64,000 nt of DNA, taken from JAIBBG01 sp040381475 (lineage in GTDB: Bacteria; Bacteroidota; Bacteroidia; Flavobacteriales_D; Sanyastnellaceae). Below the pieces are notes generated by a model. That model was not told the DNA's origin. It ran no database searches and saw only the letters and a list, made by a program, of their open reading frames with translations. Of the stretch, positions 17,777 to 26,887 are shown one piece after another; the stretch's first letter is position 1; each line of letters opens with the position of its first letter. Made by a program: the position numbers and the translations under genes. The stretch covers positions 1-64,000 of the forward strand of contig JBEIHH010000006.1 of the NCBI GenBank assembly GCA_040381475.1. The letters run 5' to 3'.

Positions 17777-19219
17777 ATGCTATTCAACTCACTTGCATAC
17801 GCTTTATTTCTCCCAGTAGTCTTTCTGTTATACTGGTTTGTAACCTCTGGCCGTTTGAGGTGGCAGAATACCCTGTTGCTCCTTGCCAGCTATTTTTTCT
17901 ATGGATGCTGGGACTGGCGATTCCTTTTTCTTCTTGCGTTTTCCACTTTTCTTGACTACTACACAGGCATAAAAATATTTGACAGCAAAAGCATAAGAGC
18001 CAAAAGAATATGGCTTGCCATAAGTGTAATCATCAACCTTGGCTTTCTGGGCTTCTTCAAGTACTACAATTTTTTCATTGAGTCTTTTGAGCGTCTCTTG
18101 AACATTGCCGGGGCACCCGGTGATTTCAACACGCTTGATATTATTCTGCCTGTCGGAATTTCGTTCTATACTTTTCATGGGTTATCTTATGTATTTGACA
18201 TCTACAACGATAAAATCACACCACGTCGAAATCCGGTTGATTATGCTTTGTTCGTGAGTTTTTTCCCACTTCTCGTAGCAGGTCCAATAGAAAGGGCTAC
18301 TCACCTTTTGCCTCAAGTAGAAAAGCCACGCGTTTTCAGTTATGCTAAAATGACCGATGGTTTGAGGCAAATACTCTGGGGTCTGTTTAAAAAAGTTGTG
18401 ATTGCTGACACCTGCGCTGAAGGAGCAAACCCCATTTTCAATCACTCGATGGAGCTTGAAGGCAGCACGCTGTTATTAGGTGCTGTATTGTTTACCGTCC
18501 AGATTTATGGAGACTTCTCAGGCTATTCCGACATTGCACTAGGTTCAGCAAGATTATTCGGATTCGAACTGCTGCGTAATTTTTCTTTTCCATATTTCTC
18601 AAGAGACATCGCAGAATTCTGGAGACGATGGCATATATCACTCTCTTCTTGGTTCAGGGACTACCTCTATATACCATTGGGTGGAAGTAAGGCAGGCACC
18701 GCAAGAGTTGTGCTCAATACATTCATCATATTTACTGTAAGTGGTTTCTGGCACGGCGCCAATTGGACTTTCATTGCTTGGGGTATGTTGAATGCACTTT
18801 ATATCATGCCTCTGGTGCTTTTCAAATTGAATCGTCATAACCTCGAAATCGTTGCACAAGGGAAGTACCTGCCAAGCTTGAAAGAATTTCTTCAGATGCT
18901 TCTGACAATCGTGCTGGTCACGATTGGGTGGATTTTCTTCAGGTCTGGAAGTTTGATGTCGGCGGTTTATATGGTGAGGGATATTTTCAAACCATCATTG
19001 TTCAGCATTCCGGACAGTACGTTGTATTCTTCGACACTTCTTTTTCTTATTCCCATATTTTTCATAATTGAGTGGTTGGGAAGGGAAGGAAAATTTGCGC
19101 TTGAACATTTTTCTCTGAATTGGAATCGCGCCCTAAGATGGTCGTTTTATATCGTATTGGCTGTGCTGGTAATTGTATTTAGCGGTGAAGAACAGGAATT
19201 CATTTATTTCCAATTTTGA
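17777..19219 (+). CDS. MBOAT family O-acyltransferase (AlgI-like)
   Basis: 480 aa, polytopic inner-membrane protein. It is a member of the membrane-bound O-acyltransferases that move acyl groups across or within the membrane to polysaccharides. Family motifs are present: PVGISFYTFHGLSY (near 115), FVSFFPLLVAGPIERA (near 155), FWRRWHISLSSWFRDYLYIPLGG (about 280-300) and SGFWHGANWTF with the presumed catalytic His326. The neighbouring SGNH-like gene starts five bases after its stop, the usual pairing for O-acetylation of exported polymers. The target polymer is not identified. Confidence 0.93.
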   Translation: MLFNSLAYALFLPVVFLLYWFVTSGRLRWQNTLLLLASYFFYGCWDWRFLFLLAFSTFLDYYTGIKIFDSKSIRAKRIWLAISVIINLGFLGFFKYYNFFIESFERLLNIAGAPGDFNTLDIILPVGISFYTFHGLSYVFDIYNDKITPRRNPVDYALFVSFFPLLVAGPIERATHLLPQVEKPRVFSYAKMTDGLRQILWGLFKKVVIADTCAEGANPIFNHSMELEGSTLLLGAVLFTVQIYGDFSGYSDIALGSARLFGFELLRNFSFPYFSRDIAEFWRRWHISLSSWFRDYLYIPLGGSKAGTARVVLNTFIIFTVSGFWHGANWTFIAWGMLNALYIMPLVLFKLNRHNLEIVAQGKYLPSLKEFLQMLLTIVLVTIGWIFFRSGSLMSAVYMVRDIFKPSLFSIPDSTLYSSTLLFLIPIFFIIEWLGREGKFALEHFSLNWNRALRWSFYIVLAVLVIVFSGEEQEFIYFQF

Positions 19220-19224
19220 CGGCA

Positions 19225-20169
19225 ATGAAAACTTTGATCGCAAAAACATTGGTATTTCTGACGCTCACACTGGCGACATGCGTTGTAAGCATGTTTTTGC
19301 TTCGACACTTTACAGATCAGCAAAAAAACTTTCAGTTGCCTGACGAGACAAAATATCTGTTCGCTGGCCATTCTCATGTGCGCCTTGCAATCAATGATTC
19401 GCTGATCAAAGGCACAAGGAATGTTTCAGAAGAAGGTGAAGCTTATATATACACGCTGCAAAAACTAAAAACTTACCTGCACTTTAATCCTCAGGTTAAA
19501 TATGTTTTTCTGGAATGCAGCAACAATTCTGTTTCCGAATTTTTCGATTCAAGAACGTGGAATCAACATTTCATTAAGACAAAGCTTCCTGATTACAACA
19601 TTCCAATCGATAGCGAAGATCTGGGACTCCTCCTCAGCCATGAGCCACTGACGACCATAGAGACGTTTTCTATCAGCGCAAAAGCTCAGCTGGAATTTCT
19701 TCTCAGCAGACAATCAGATTACCCCTCCAGTGCCGAATGGTTCAAACACCGTTACTATTCGCAAAGCGACGTTGACTCCATTTTACATCATTCAAAAATT
19801 GACACATTAAGCCAACTGCAGAAAAATCCTTCTGAACATGCCTTGTTTTATATTGGAAAAATTGTCCGGTTCTGCAAGGAACACACTGTGCAACCGGTTT
19901 TGATGAGAAGTCCGGTGCACCCTGCATGGGAATATCTTCTCAATGAAGATATGTTTTGCAGTGAAATCAGAAGGCGTTTTCCAGAAGTGGTCTTCCTGGA
20001 CTTCGGACATTATCCTATGCCCGATGATGAGTTCAGAGATCTTGCTCATTTGAACTACAAAGGAGCCATCAGATTCTGTCAGCTTTTTGATAGCCTTATT
20101 GCAACAGGCGCTGTTGATTCGTACAAGCCCGGGGAGTATCCCAAATTCGGTTCAGGGGGTTGCCAATAA
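19225..20169 (+). CDS. SGNH-hydrolase-like partner of MBOAT, putative
   Basis: 314 aa with one N-terminal membrane helix (about 5-27), so the rest is predicted periplasmic. The segment LFAGHSHVRLAIND (near 50) stands where SGNH/DltD-type enzymes have the GDSx block, with Ser in GHSH, and DLAHLNYKGA (near 270) matches the DxxH C-terminal block. Such proteins complete acyl transfer to a polymer after an MBOAT delivers the group. The start is ATG at 19225; an earlier TTG overlaps the MBOAT stop. The family identity is from motif and context, not from strong sequence recognition. Confidence 0.65.
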   Translation: MKTLIAKTLVFLTLTLATCVVSMFLLRHFTDQQKNFQLPDETKYLFAGHSHVRLAINDSLIKGTRNVSEEGEAYIYTLQKLKTYLHFNPQVKYVFLECSNNSVSEFFDSRTWNQHFIKTKLPDYNIPIDSEDLGLLLSHEPLTTIETFSISAKAQLEFLLSRQSDYPSSAEWFKHRYYSQSDVDSILHHSKIDTLSQLQKNPSEHALFYIGKIVRFCKEHTVQPVLMRSPVHPAWEYLLNEDMFCSEIRRRFPEVVFLDFGHYPMPDDEFRDLAHLNYKGAIRFCQLFDSLIATGAVDSYKPGEYPKFGSGGCQ

Positions 20170-20248
20170 AAGTTTCGGCGAACATTCCTCATATGTCGAT
20201 GGTCTATTGCCCGACTCCGTTTACATTTGGCCCACAAAAATCAAAAAA

Positions 20249-20623
20249 ATGAATTTTCCTGCAGAACTTAAGTACACCAAGGATCACGAATGGGTAAAAA
20301 TTGAAGGTGATGTTGCTACCATTGGCATCACAGACTTCGCACAGGGTGAATTGGGTGATATTGTTTTCGTTGAAATCGATACACAAGGCCAATCCTTCAG
20401 CGCACACGATATTTTCGGTACAGTCGAAGCCGTTAAGACTGTAAGTGACTTGTATATGCCTATCGATGGTGAAATTCTGGAAGTCAATGCAGGCCTTGCA
20501 GATGATCCCGCTTCAGTAAACAACGACCCATACGGAAAAGGCTGGATGATCAAGGTAAAAATCAAAGCCGGTGCGGACATGAGCCACCTGATGGACTCTG
20601 CCTCATACGAGTCTTCACTTTGA
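20249..20623 (+). CDS. gcvH: Glycine cleavage system H protein
   Basis: 124 aa lipoyl-carrier protein that shuttles the aminomethyl group between the P and T proteins in glycine breakdown. The lipoylated Lys63 lies in TVEAVKTVSDLY, and EHEW-like KDHEWVKIEG near residue 11 is typical. The ATG at 20249 gives the standard H-protein N-terminus; the open frame runs further upstream without family similarity. A 7-bp hairpin (TCAACAG/CTGTTGA) follows the stop and overlaps the next start. Confidence 0.97.
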   Translation: MNFPAELKYTKDHEWVKIEGDVATIGITDFAQGELGDIVFVEIDTQGQSFSAHDIFGTVEAVKTVSDLYMPIDGEILEVNAGLADDPASVNNDPYGKGWMIKVKIKAGADMSHLMDSASYESSL

Positions 20624-20639
20624 TCAACAGAACCTGTTG

Positions 20640-21038
20640 ATGAAATTCTGGTCGAAATTTCTGCCCGCACTCTGGGCAGTAATTGTCTTTGCGCTTCACC
20701 TTGTAAAAGTTGATATTGATCCTGAAAGGGAGAAGCTGATCCCTCATGCAGACAAGTTGGTGCATTATGGTATGTTCGCAGTGCTTGCATTCCTTTTGGT
20801 CAGGTCATGGAAATTTCATAACTCCAATGTCAAAATCAAGTCACTAGTCTTCATAGTAATAATATGTCTGCTTTATGGTGGACTAATGGAGTATCTGCAG
20901 TCCTTAAGCAATGGCAGGCGGGACGGAGATGTTTTGGACTGGTTTGCAGATGTGGCAGGCTCTATCTCGGGGGTGCTTTTCGCCAGAACAACCTGCCTAA
21001 GTTTATTCTTCAGTCATAAGATTAGGAAACCTGCGTAG
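20640..21038 (+). CDS. VanZ-like membrane protein
   Basis: 132 aa with about four hydrophobic segments. The pattern DKLVHYGMFAVLAFLL and YGGLMEYLQSLSNGRRDGDVLDWFADVAGS matches the VanZ-like family (Pfam VanZ), whose named member gives low-level teicoplanin resistance but most of which have no known role. It follows gcvH by 16 bases, the usual arrangement in many Bacteroidetes. Its 3' end overlaps the converging kinase gene by 36 bases. Confidence 0.88.
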   Translation: MKFWSKFLPALWAVIVFALHLVKVDIDPEREKLIPHADKLVHYGMFAVLAFLLVRSWKFHNSNVKIKSLVFIVIICLLYGGLMEYLQSLSNGRRDGDVLDWFADVAGSISGVLFARTTCLSLFFSHKIRKPA

Positions 21039-21542
21039 AATTTTTGACAGAATAATCTGGTTCCTTTGCTCACCGGAACCTTTCACAACCTCTACTGTTC
21101 TTCCGTCTTCTTCCAACATATTTTTATAAATTTCGAATAATCGTTCCCGGTCATTAGGATTTTCACGAAGCGGATCAAATTCCCATGGAAGGTCGGGCTC
21201 ACAAAGCAGGTAGAGGTCGAAATCAAATGTGTCCTTCATCTCACGTATCTCTTCATTATCCTCACCGAACAATTCCTTCCACCACACATCCAGGACATAA
21301 AAATCAGTGTCTACGATCAGCGCATCTGTATTTGCCTTAAAGGCTTTTGTTAACCTGACGGCAGTTTTACGGGCTATCTCCAGCAGATCCTCACGGGTGT
21401 ATTTATAATCCTTTCCTTTGGAAGTAAGATATTCACGGGCATATTCGCGCATTACCGGTGCATCAAACAATGTTTTTCCAAGCCAGTCGCAGAGGGAAGT
21501 TTTTCCGCAGCATTCAGGACCGGTTATCGCAATTCGAATCAT
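21003..21542 (-). CDS. NadR-like AAA ATPase / nicotinamide riboside kinase
   Basis: 179 aa. The P-loop GPECCGKTS (residues 8-16) opens an AAA_28/NadR C-terminal-like kinase domain; VDTDFYVLDVW near 95 and RENPNDRERLFEIY near 140 match it. In NadR this domain phosphorylates nicotinamide riboside to NMN. The start is the ATG overlapping the pnuC stop (ATGA), which drops four residues of the longer frame. Pairing with PnuC supports import plus trapping of a vitamin nucleoside. The related PnuT systems carry thiamine, so thiamine cannot be excluded. Confidence 0.8.
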   Translation of the reverse strand: MIRIAITGPECCGKTSLCDWLGKTLFDAPVMREYAREYLTSKGKDYKYTREDLLEIARKTAVRLTKAFKANTDALIVDTDFYVLDVWWKELFGEDNEEIREMKDTFDFDLYLLCEPDLPWEFDPLRENPNDRERLFEIYKNMLEEDGRTVEVVKGSGEQRNQIILSKILRRFPNLMTEE

Positions 21543-22105
21543 AAAACGAACCAATTAAATTCAAAATAACCATCGGCAGACATAGCCAGATAAATCACAA
21601 ACATCACCGCACCGATATAAAGTCTCCTTTTCACGTATATAACGATAGACAGGGCGTTTATTGCTACCAGATATAACCACGATTCATGCACATAGTTCAC
21701 CATAAGCCAGGTACCGATAATGGCAAATACCGTTACTACGCTGTCCGGATAAGGGAGTTTCGCTATGGTATATTTTGACAGTAAAAAACCCGTTGCGGCA
21801 GATACCATCGCACCAACTATCAATAACGGAAGGTGTGCACTGAATGGCCAGTGTGTGGTTTGCCATACATCAGGCGTATTGTAAAATCCATAAGCCGCCA
21901 GGGCTATGTAAAACAACTGCAGCACCGGTTCGGCATACAGCTGCTTGCGGTAGCAGAGAACCATCAGTGCCAGCGGACCCAGCACACCAAAAAGGTAACA
22001 CCATGAATTGCCATTCAGATAATACAGGGTATAAAGCAGATTTAATGCTACAGCCAGTATTTCGATGCTGCGATTGATCAGGGTGGAGGAATTCACGGGG
22101 TGCAA
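21539..22105 (-). CDS. pnuC: Nicotinamide riboside transporter PnuC
   Basis: 188 aa, about seven hydrophobic helices, PnuC family facilitator that imports nicotinamide riboside (or thiamine in PnuT). Family features are PDVWQTTHWP near 80 and the segment YVHESWLYLVAINALSIVIY with Trp and Asn at positions 0 and 7, where the family pattern WxxWxxxN has Leu instead of the second Trp. No ATG is available near the N-terminus; TTG at 22105 or GTG at 22096 must be the start. Substrate is inferred from the coupled kinase gene, which overlaps by four bases. Confidence 0.88.
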   Translation of the reverse strand: MHPVNSSTLINRSIEILAVALNLLYTLYYLNGNSWCYLFGVLGPLALMVLCYRKQLYAEPVLQLFYIALAAYGFYNTPDVWQTTHWPFSAHLPLLIVGAMVSAATGFLLSKYTIAKLPYPDSVVTVFAIIGTWLMVNYVHESWLYLVAINALSIVIYVKRRLYIGAVMFVIYLAMSADGYFEFNWFVL

Positions 22106-22262
22106 AAGAATGGCGCGGTTTCAATTCACACAAATTCATTTCATCACCTGCCGGTCAAAAAAAATCGTGAATAAAATTGTTGACGATCAGCACTTTTTTC
22201 TATGCGCGCATCGATTTTTTTACCATCTTCGCGATCGTTGTTTCAAAAAATAAAATTCAAGC

Positions 22263-24191
22263 ATGAAGAAAATTTTTACTTTTTTCGCCTTAATCGTCAT
22301 GGCACATCAGGTTTCATTCGCACAGCGCGTCTGTGGCACCAATGAAGCACAGCAACTGATTGAACAGGCCGATCCTTCTATCATTCAAAACCGACAATCA
22401 ATTGAAGAATTTACCAATGAGTTTGTTACTCACTACACCGAAGGTGAGCGCGCTCTGGTTACGATTCCTGTGGTCGTTCACGTTGTATGGAATACCACCA
22501 CTGAAAACATCAGCGATGCTCAAATCCAGTCCCAGCTGACGGTTCTCAATGCCGATTTCCGTAAACTCAACAGCGATGTCAGCGGGGTTCCTGCTGCATT
22601 CTCAGGACTTGCTGCCGATGCCAACATCGAATTCTGTCTGGCTACGGTTGATCCGAATGGCAATGCCACCAATGGTATCGTGCGCGTTCAAACTGCGTCA
22701 ACCTCATTCGGAACCAACAACACAGTGAAGTCATCATCATCCGGTGGTTCCAATGCATGGGACCGCAACAAATACCTCAACATATGGGTATGTGATATCA
22801 GCGGCGGGGTTTTGGGTTATGCTCAGTTTCCCGGCGGATCAGCCAGCACTGATGGTGTAGTAATAGACTACCAATATTTCGGAACTATCGGAACTGCCAC
22901 TGCCCCTTTCAACAAAGGACGCACCGGAACCCATGAAGTTGGTCACTGGCTAAATCTTTACCACATCTGGGGTGATGATGGCACCGGCTGCACAGGATCT
23001 GACCTTGTATCTGATACGCCAAATCAGGCCGACGAAAATTACGGTTGCCCTTCGTTTCCGCAGGTAAGCTGCAGCAATGGTCCGAATGGCGACATGTACA
23101 TGAACTACATGGATTATACCGACGATGCCTGCATGTTCATGTTCTCTACCGGTCAGGCAACAAGAATGCAGGCGCTTTTTGCAACGGGCGGCGCCCGCGC
23201 TTCTCTACTCACTTCGAATGGCTGCGGAACAGTGACGCCTCCTTCGTGCGGTGCTGTTACAGGACTTACTGTTTCCGGAATTACACAAACTACTGCCAAC
23301 GTATCATGGACGGCAGTGAGCGGTGCAACAGGATATACTCTTCAGTATAAAACCACAACATCTTCAACCTGGACAACTGTGAATCCTACCTCAAATTCGT
23401 CCTCACTTTCGGGTCTTACAGCTGGTACATCATACAATGTGCAGGTAAGGGTGGTTTGCTCTTCAGGCAATGGCGCCTACACGGCCACAACCTTCACAAC
23501 ACAGAGCAGCACATCTACCTGCAGCGATAATTATGAGTCCAACAACACTTCTGGAACTGCCGCTACAATTCCGGTGAATACCAATATCGTAGCGAGAATT
23601 AGCAGTTCTACAGATAAGGATTGGTTCAACTTCAACAACACTTCAACACAGCGCAACATCCGCATTGATCTGACAACTCTGCCTGCAGATTATGATGTTA
23701 GACTTTATAACCCAAGCGGAACACAGGTTGCAATTTCACAGAACGGAGGCACAACTGCGGAAGTGATTACATTCAATACCACCTTGGTTGGTACTTGGCG
23801 AGTTCAGGTATACGGTTACAACGGAGCCTTCAACTCGAGCCTTTGCTATACACTCAAAGCATCCATCAGCGCTTCTTCGTTCCGTGAAGGAGAAGAAATC
23901 GCTACTGAGGAAGCGCAGATCACAAATCCGGATGCAGAGTTGAATATCTCTTCTGTATTTCCCAACCCGACGAATGGCAAACTGAATGTTCAATTCATTT
24001 CATCATCCGACCAACTGGTGGAGATCATGATTACAGACGTTGCAGGACGTATCGTTCAAACTGCTTCGATCAACGCTGTTGAAGGTGAAAACTTCACCAC
24101 CATCGATATGCTGGATCTCGACAATGGTTACTACAATGTCATGATCAATGATGGCAGCAACAAATCATGTAAAATGGTTTTGAAACAATAA
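22263..24191 (+). CDS. T9SS-secreted M43 metalloprotease
   Basis: 642 aa, exported with a signal peptide (start to about SFAQ, residue 21) and then through T9SS. The zinc site HEVGHWLNLYH begins at His224; the Cys-rich loop and MNYMDYTDDAC Met-turn follow, as in pappalysin-type M43 proteases. Next come a fibronectin type III domain (about 335-420), a PPC domain (about 425-540) and a C-terminal T9SS sorting domain starting FPNPTNGKLNVQF. It probably degrades external protein. The ATG at 22263 is supported by the signal peptide. A bidirectional terminator follows. Confidence 0.95.
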   Translation: MKKIFTFFALIVMAHQVSFAQRVCGTNEAQQLIEQADPSIIQNRQSIEEFTNEFVTHYTEGERALVTIPVVVHVVWNTTTENISDAQIQSQLTVLNADFRKLNSDVSGVPAAFSGLAADANIEFCLATVDPNGNATNGIVRVQTASTSFGTNNTVKSSSSGGSNAWDRNKYLNIWVCDISGGVLGYAQFPGGSASTDGVVIDYQYFGTIGTATAPFNKGRTGTHEVGHWLNLYHIWGDDGTGCTGSDLVSDTPNQADENYGCPSFPQVSCSNGPNGDMYMNYMDYTDDACMFMFSTGQATRMQALFATGGARASLLTSNGCGTVTPPSCGAVTGLTVSGITQTTANVSWTAVSGATGYTLQYKTTTSSTWTTVNPTSNSSSLSGLTAGTSYNVQVRVVCSSGNGAYTATTFTTQSSTSTCSDNYESNNTSGTAATIPVNTNIVARISSSTDKDWFNFNNTSTQRNIRIDLTTLPADYDVRLYNPSGTQVAISQNGGTTAEVITFNTTLVGTWRVQVYGYNGAFNSSLCYTLKASISASSFREGEEIATEEAQITNPDAELNISSVFPNPTNGKLNVQFISSSDQLVEIMITDVAGRIVQTASINAVEGENFTTIDMLDLDNGYYNVMINDGSNKSCKMVLKQ

Positions 24192-24220
24192 ATTCAGCAG
24201 GATTATTTGATTTACAGCAT

Positions 24221-24258
24221 AAAAAGAGAGGCTGCCAATGGCAGCCTCTCTTTTTTTT
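24221..24258. terminator. Bidirectional intrinsic terminator
   Basis: Perfect 11-bp stem GAGAGGCTGCC / GGCAGCCTCTC with loop AAT, preceded by AAAAA and followed by a T tract of nine. It lies between the ends of the M43 protease gene (+) and the trigger factor gene (-) and can serve both. Confidence 0.93.
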
Positions 24259-24270
24259 ATTCATAGTCTA

Positions 24271-25623
24271 TTATCCATGCTGCACCTTGCTCACAAAAGC
24301 ATCATAGCTGAGATCAATTGTGTTAAGCGTGCATTTTTCCTTCACCAAAACCGCAATTTTTTCCTCCTGAAGGAAAGCATAAATATTGCGGAGTTCATCC
24401 TTTTTCGAAAGCACTTCCCTGGCCATTTCTTCCAGACGAGCATCATCCACGGGTATGCCATACTGTGCAAACCGAGAAGCGTAATCTGCTTTCACGTGAC
24501 TTTTCAATTCATCATATGTCACCTGAATGTTGTACTTGCCAAGAATCTTTGATTCAATCAAATCCCAGCGGAGTTGATCAGCATACACCGGATATTCCCG
24601 TTCGAGTATTTCATCTGTAATTGGCTTCTCATTCGTCAGACGAATAAAGCGTTTCAGGAATTCATCCGGCAACGAAGGATTGATCATTTTGCGAAGTTTC
24701 GCAGACATTTCGCGCTTGAAGACGTAATCAGAGTCGCGTGAAAACATGATCTCCAGATCTGATTTCACCCGGTCGCGCATTTGCTCTTCCGTGGTCACAT
24801 CACCACCTGCAAAAACTTTGTCGAACAATTCCTGATCCAGCGCGTGAGGAACCATGCGCTTAACATCAGTAACAGTTAAACGGAACATTCCTTGAAGATT
24901 ATGCAACTCCTCGTGTGTAATACCGAGCATCTTCGCCAGATCTTCATGATTCGCCGAAAGGTGATGTGGGTTTACTGTGAGTTGTGCATCCTTAGCGATA
25001 CCGGTAAGTGATGCCTTTGTAGCCTCATCGCTGATGTACTCAATACTGATTGTAGTTTCAGATGAAATGCCTCCTTCTTTCAACTCACCATTCGTGTCAA
25101 GCTCTTCGAGCTTCACCATGAGCATGTCATCAGCGGCACTGGTATCCGGTGTATGAAGCGAGCCAAAACGACGCGCCATATCCTTGACCTGACGATCAAT
25201 CAACGTATCTTCTACAATGACTTTGTAGTAATCAAAAGTGATTGATGAGTTCAGGTCCACGTCAAACTCAGGAGCAAGACCGAGCTGGTACTTGAAACGA
25301 AAATCGCTGGGGTTATCCCAGTTACCCACTTCCTGATCCTGAGAAGCCGGCATAGGACTTCCTAAAATCTGAATTTTGTTTTCCCTGATATAGCCGTCGA
25401 TCTTATCCTGCAACATGCTGTTGATTTCCTCAGCGAGGATGCTTTTACCGTAGCGCTGGCGAATCAACGTTGCAGGCACATGGCCCGGACGAAAACCAGG
25501 TATCTGCGCATTCTTTTTGTACTTTTTGATTGCTGTCTCCACTCGTTCGGTGTAATCAGCCGGCGCGATGCTGATGCTCAGTTCTGCATTCAGTGAATCA
25601 ATGTCGTTTCTTTCAATCTGCAT
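24271..25623 (-). CDS. tig: Trigger factor
   Basis: 450 aa ribosome-associated chaperone and peptidyl-prolyl isomerase. The N-terminal ribosome-binding part MQIERNDIDSLNAELSISIA and IPGFRPGHVPATLIRQRYG (near 42-60, with the GFRxGxxP ribosome signature) identify it. The middle PPIase-like domain and the C-terminal chaperone domain are present, and length is normal. The frame is open upstream through the tRNA-Leu gene, but the start at 25623 is the family start. A good TAnnTTTG promoter lies about 90 bases upstream. Confidence 0.95.
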   Translation of the reverse strand: MQIERNDIDSLNAELSISIAPADYTERVETAIKKYKKNAQIPGFRPGHVPATLIRQRYGKSILAEEINSMLQDKIDGYIRENKIQILGSPMPASQDQEVGNWDNPSDFRFKYQLGLAPEFDVDLNSSITFDYYKVIVEDTLIDRQVKDMARRFGSLHTPDTSAADDMLMVKLEELDTNGELKEGGISSETTISIEYISDEATKASLTGIAKDAQLTVNPHHLSANHEDLAKMLGITHEELHNLQGMFRLTVTDVKRMVPHALDQELFDKVFAGGDVTTEEQMRDRVKSDLEIMFSRDSDYVFKREMSAKLRKMINPSLPDEFLKRFIRLTNEKPITDEILEREYPVYADQLRWDLIESKILGKYNIQVTYDELKSHVKADYASRFAQYGIPVDDARLEEMAREVLSKKDELRNIYAFLQEEKIAVLVKEKCTLNTIDLSYDAFVSKVQHG

Positions 25624-25713
25624 TGAACAGGTAGTTTTGAATTTGTTCGGCAACTTATTTCGGACCGCTGTCGTTGCCATTTGACGACGATCCTTCCCTG
25701 TTTTTCGGGGGCG

Positions 25714-25743
25714 CAAAATTAGTAAAATCAAGATGACTGGCAA
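25714..25743 (-). promoter_or_regulatory. tig promoter (TAnnTTTG type)
   Basis: On the minus strand TTG (25743-25741) is followed after 19 bases by TAATTTTG (25721-25714). Both boxes and spacing match the Bacteroidetes consensus. The leader would be about 85 bases. Confidence 0.6.
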
Positions 25744-25785
25744 TGGATTGAAGGAGGCATGGTGTTGCCCGCCAGAAGTTTGGAC

Positions 25786-25813
25786 ATAAAAAAAGGCTGT
25801 AAAAACAGCCTTT
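25786..25813 (-). terminator. Intrinsic terminator of tRNA-Leu
   Basis: Minus strand AAAGGCTGT pairs with ACAGCCTTT (9 bp, loop TTTT) followed by TTTT. It starts directly at the end of the encoded CCA of the tRNA, so tRNA-Leu is transcribed alone and separated from tig. Confidence 0.85.
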
Positions 25814-25897
25814 GGTGCGGGCGGAGGGACTCGAACCCCCATGCCTCACGGCACCAGATCCTAAGTCTGGCGCGTCTGCCAATTTCGCCACGCCCGC
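25813..25897 (-). tRNA. tRNA-Leu (anticodon TAG)
   Basis: 85 bases with an encoded CCA tail. The acceptor stem GCGGGCG pairs with CGCCCGC, discriminator base A, then CCA. The anticodon stem CCAGA/TCTGG encloses loop CTTAGGA, giving anticodon TAG (codon CTA). The long variable arm and T-loop GGTTCGAGTCC mark it as a class II leucine tRNA. Upstream is a TATATTTG box; downstream is a hairpin terminator. Confidence 0.97.
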
Positions 25898-25922
25898 AAA
25901 TTCATTCGTGACATCAGGGCGG

Positions 25923-25930
25923 CAAATATA
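25923..25930 (-). promoter_or_regulatory. -7 box of tRNA-Leu promoter
   Basis: Minus-strand TATATTTG, identical to the rpmH -7 box, lies about 25 bases upstream of the mature 5' end. No TTG is visible at the -33 position. Confidence 0.5.
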
Positions 25931-26047
25931 GTCAGTCCTTCCGAATTAAAAATTCGCATTAAAATTTCATCCTCTTATCGGAAAGAAAACAACCCAATTC
26001 ATCGGATATCGCTATTTTGCAGCGCCTCATTCAAACACGGCTTGCCG

Positions 26048-26887
26048 ATGAAATTTTCACATAAAAAAATGGGTATTACCAAAATCTGGTTGCTGCTGTC
26101 CTGTATTATTTGTGCCTTGCATCTGAACGCACAGGACTCGCCGGGCGCATCAGCATCAGGCATGGGAGGAGCTTACGTTGTGATGACCGATGTCTGGAGT
26201 GGATTTCACAATCAGGCGGGGCTTGTGCATCTTACCGGATTGAGTGCCGGCGTGAATTACGAGAACCGGTTTTCAATGAATCAGCTAGCCGACCGAGGAA
26301 TCATTGTGGCCGCACCTTTCGGCATACATGCCGCAGGTATTTCGCACAGGTCGTTTGGCTACGAATTGTTCAACTCTTCCAAAACTTCGCTTGCATATGC
26401 CATACTTCTCAGTGATAAGTTTTCCGCCGGCATGCAATTCAACCTGCACAGCATAAGGCTGGGCGAAAACTATGGAAGGCAAACCACCATCAGCGTGGAA
26501 GGTGGTTTTCTATACAAACTGAATGAAAAAGTGAGTATCGGTGGCCACATCTACAATCCCACGCGGGCAAAACTCCCGGGGTTCAATGATGAACGCATTC
26601 CGTCCATGATCCGCGTAGGCGCCGGATATCGCTTTTCAGAGAAAGTGATACTTACCGGTGAAGTCCGAAAACCTTCAGACGCCGATGCCTCGATAAGAGC
26701 CGGCTTGGAATATTTTTTAGTCAACACACTTGCTATCAGACTTGGTTTCGGTTCAGATCCATCGCAGTTTGCCTTCGGTTTTGGCTGGAAACTCAAGACC
26801 TTCCGGCTTGACGTTGCTGCGGGCTATCATCAGGTTTTAGGTTTTTCACCCCAGGTTTCACTGACTTATATGATGGATAAAAAGTGA
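26048..26887 (+). CDS. PorV/PorQ-like outer membrane beta-barrel protein
   Basis: 279 aa with a signal peptide ending about LNAQ. SPGASASGMGGAYVVMTDVWSGFHNQAGL near the mature N-terminus resembles the PorV/PorQ/UPF0164 family, whose members are outer membrane barrels, some of them T9SS shuttles. Alternating strands such as KVSIGGHIYNPTRAKL and IRVGAGYRFSEKVILTGEV continue to the C-terminus. ATG at 26048 is chosen over a TTG six bases upstream. The stop overlaps the GTG of the next gene (GTGA), so the two are coupled. The exact substrate is unknown. Confidence 0.75.
   Translation: MKFSHKKMGITKIWLLLSCIICALHLNAQDSPGASASGMGGAYVVMTDVWSGFHNQAGLVHLTGLSAGVNYENRFSMNQLADRGIIVAAPFGIHAAGISHRSFGYELFNSSKTSLAYAILLSDKFSAGMQFNLHSIRLGENYGRQTTISVEGGFLYKLNEKVSIGGHIYNPTRAKLPGFNDERIPSMIRVGAGYRFSEKVILTGEVRKPSDADASIRAGLEYFLVNTLAIRLGFGSDPSQFAFGFGWKLKTFRLDVAAGYHQVLGFSPQVSLTYMMDKK

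Noticed and set aside
22106..22262. TPP or NAD riboswitch before pnuC
   Set aside because: The region is only about 150 bases and I see no conserved riboswitch core.
25624..25842. N-terminal extension of trigger factor
   Set aside because: It reads through tRNA sequence and the terminator; the family start is at 25623.
25655..25891. 78-codon frame beginning MAKLADAPDLGSG
   Set aside because: This is a translation of the tRNA-Leu gene, a well-known false coding call.
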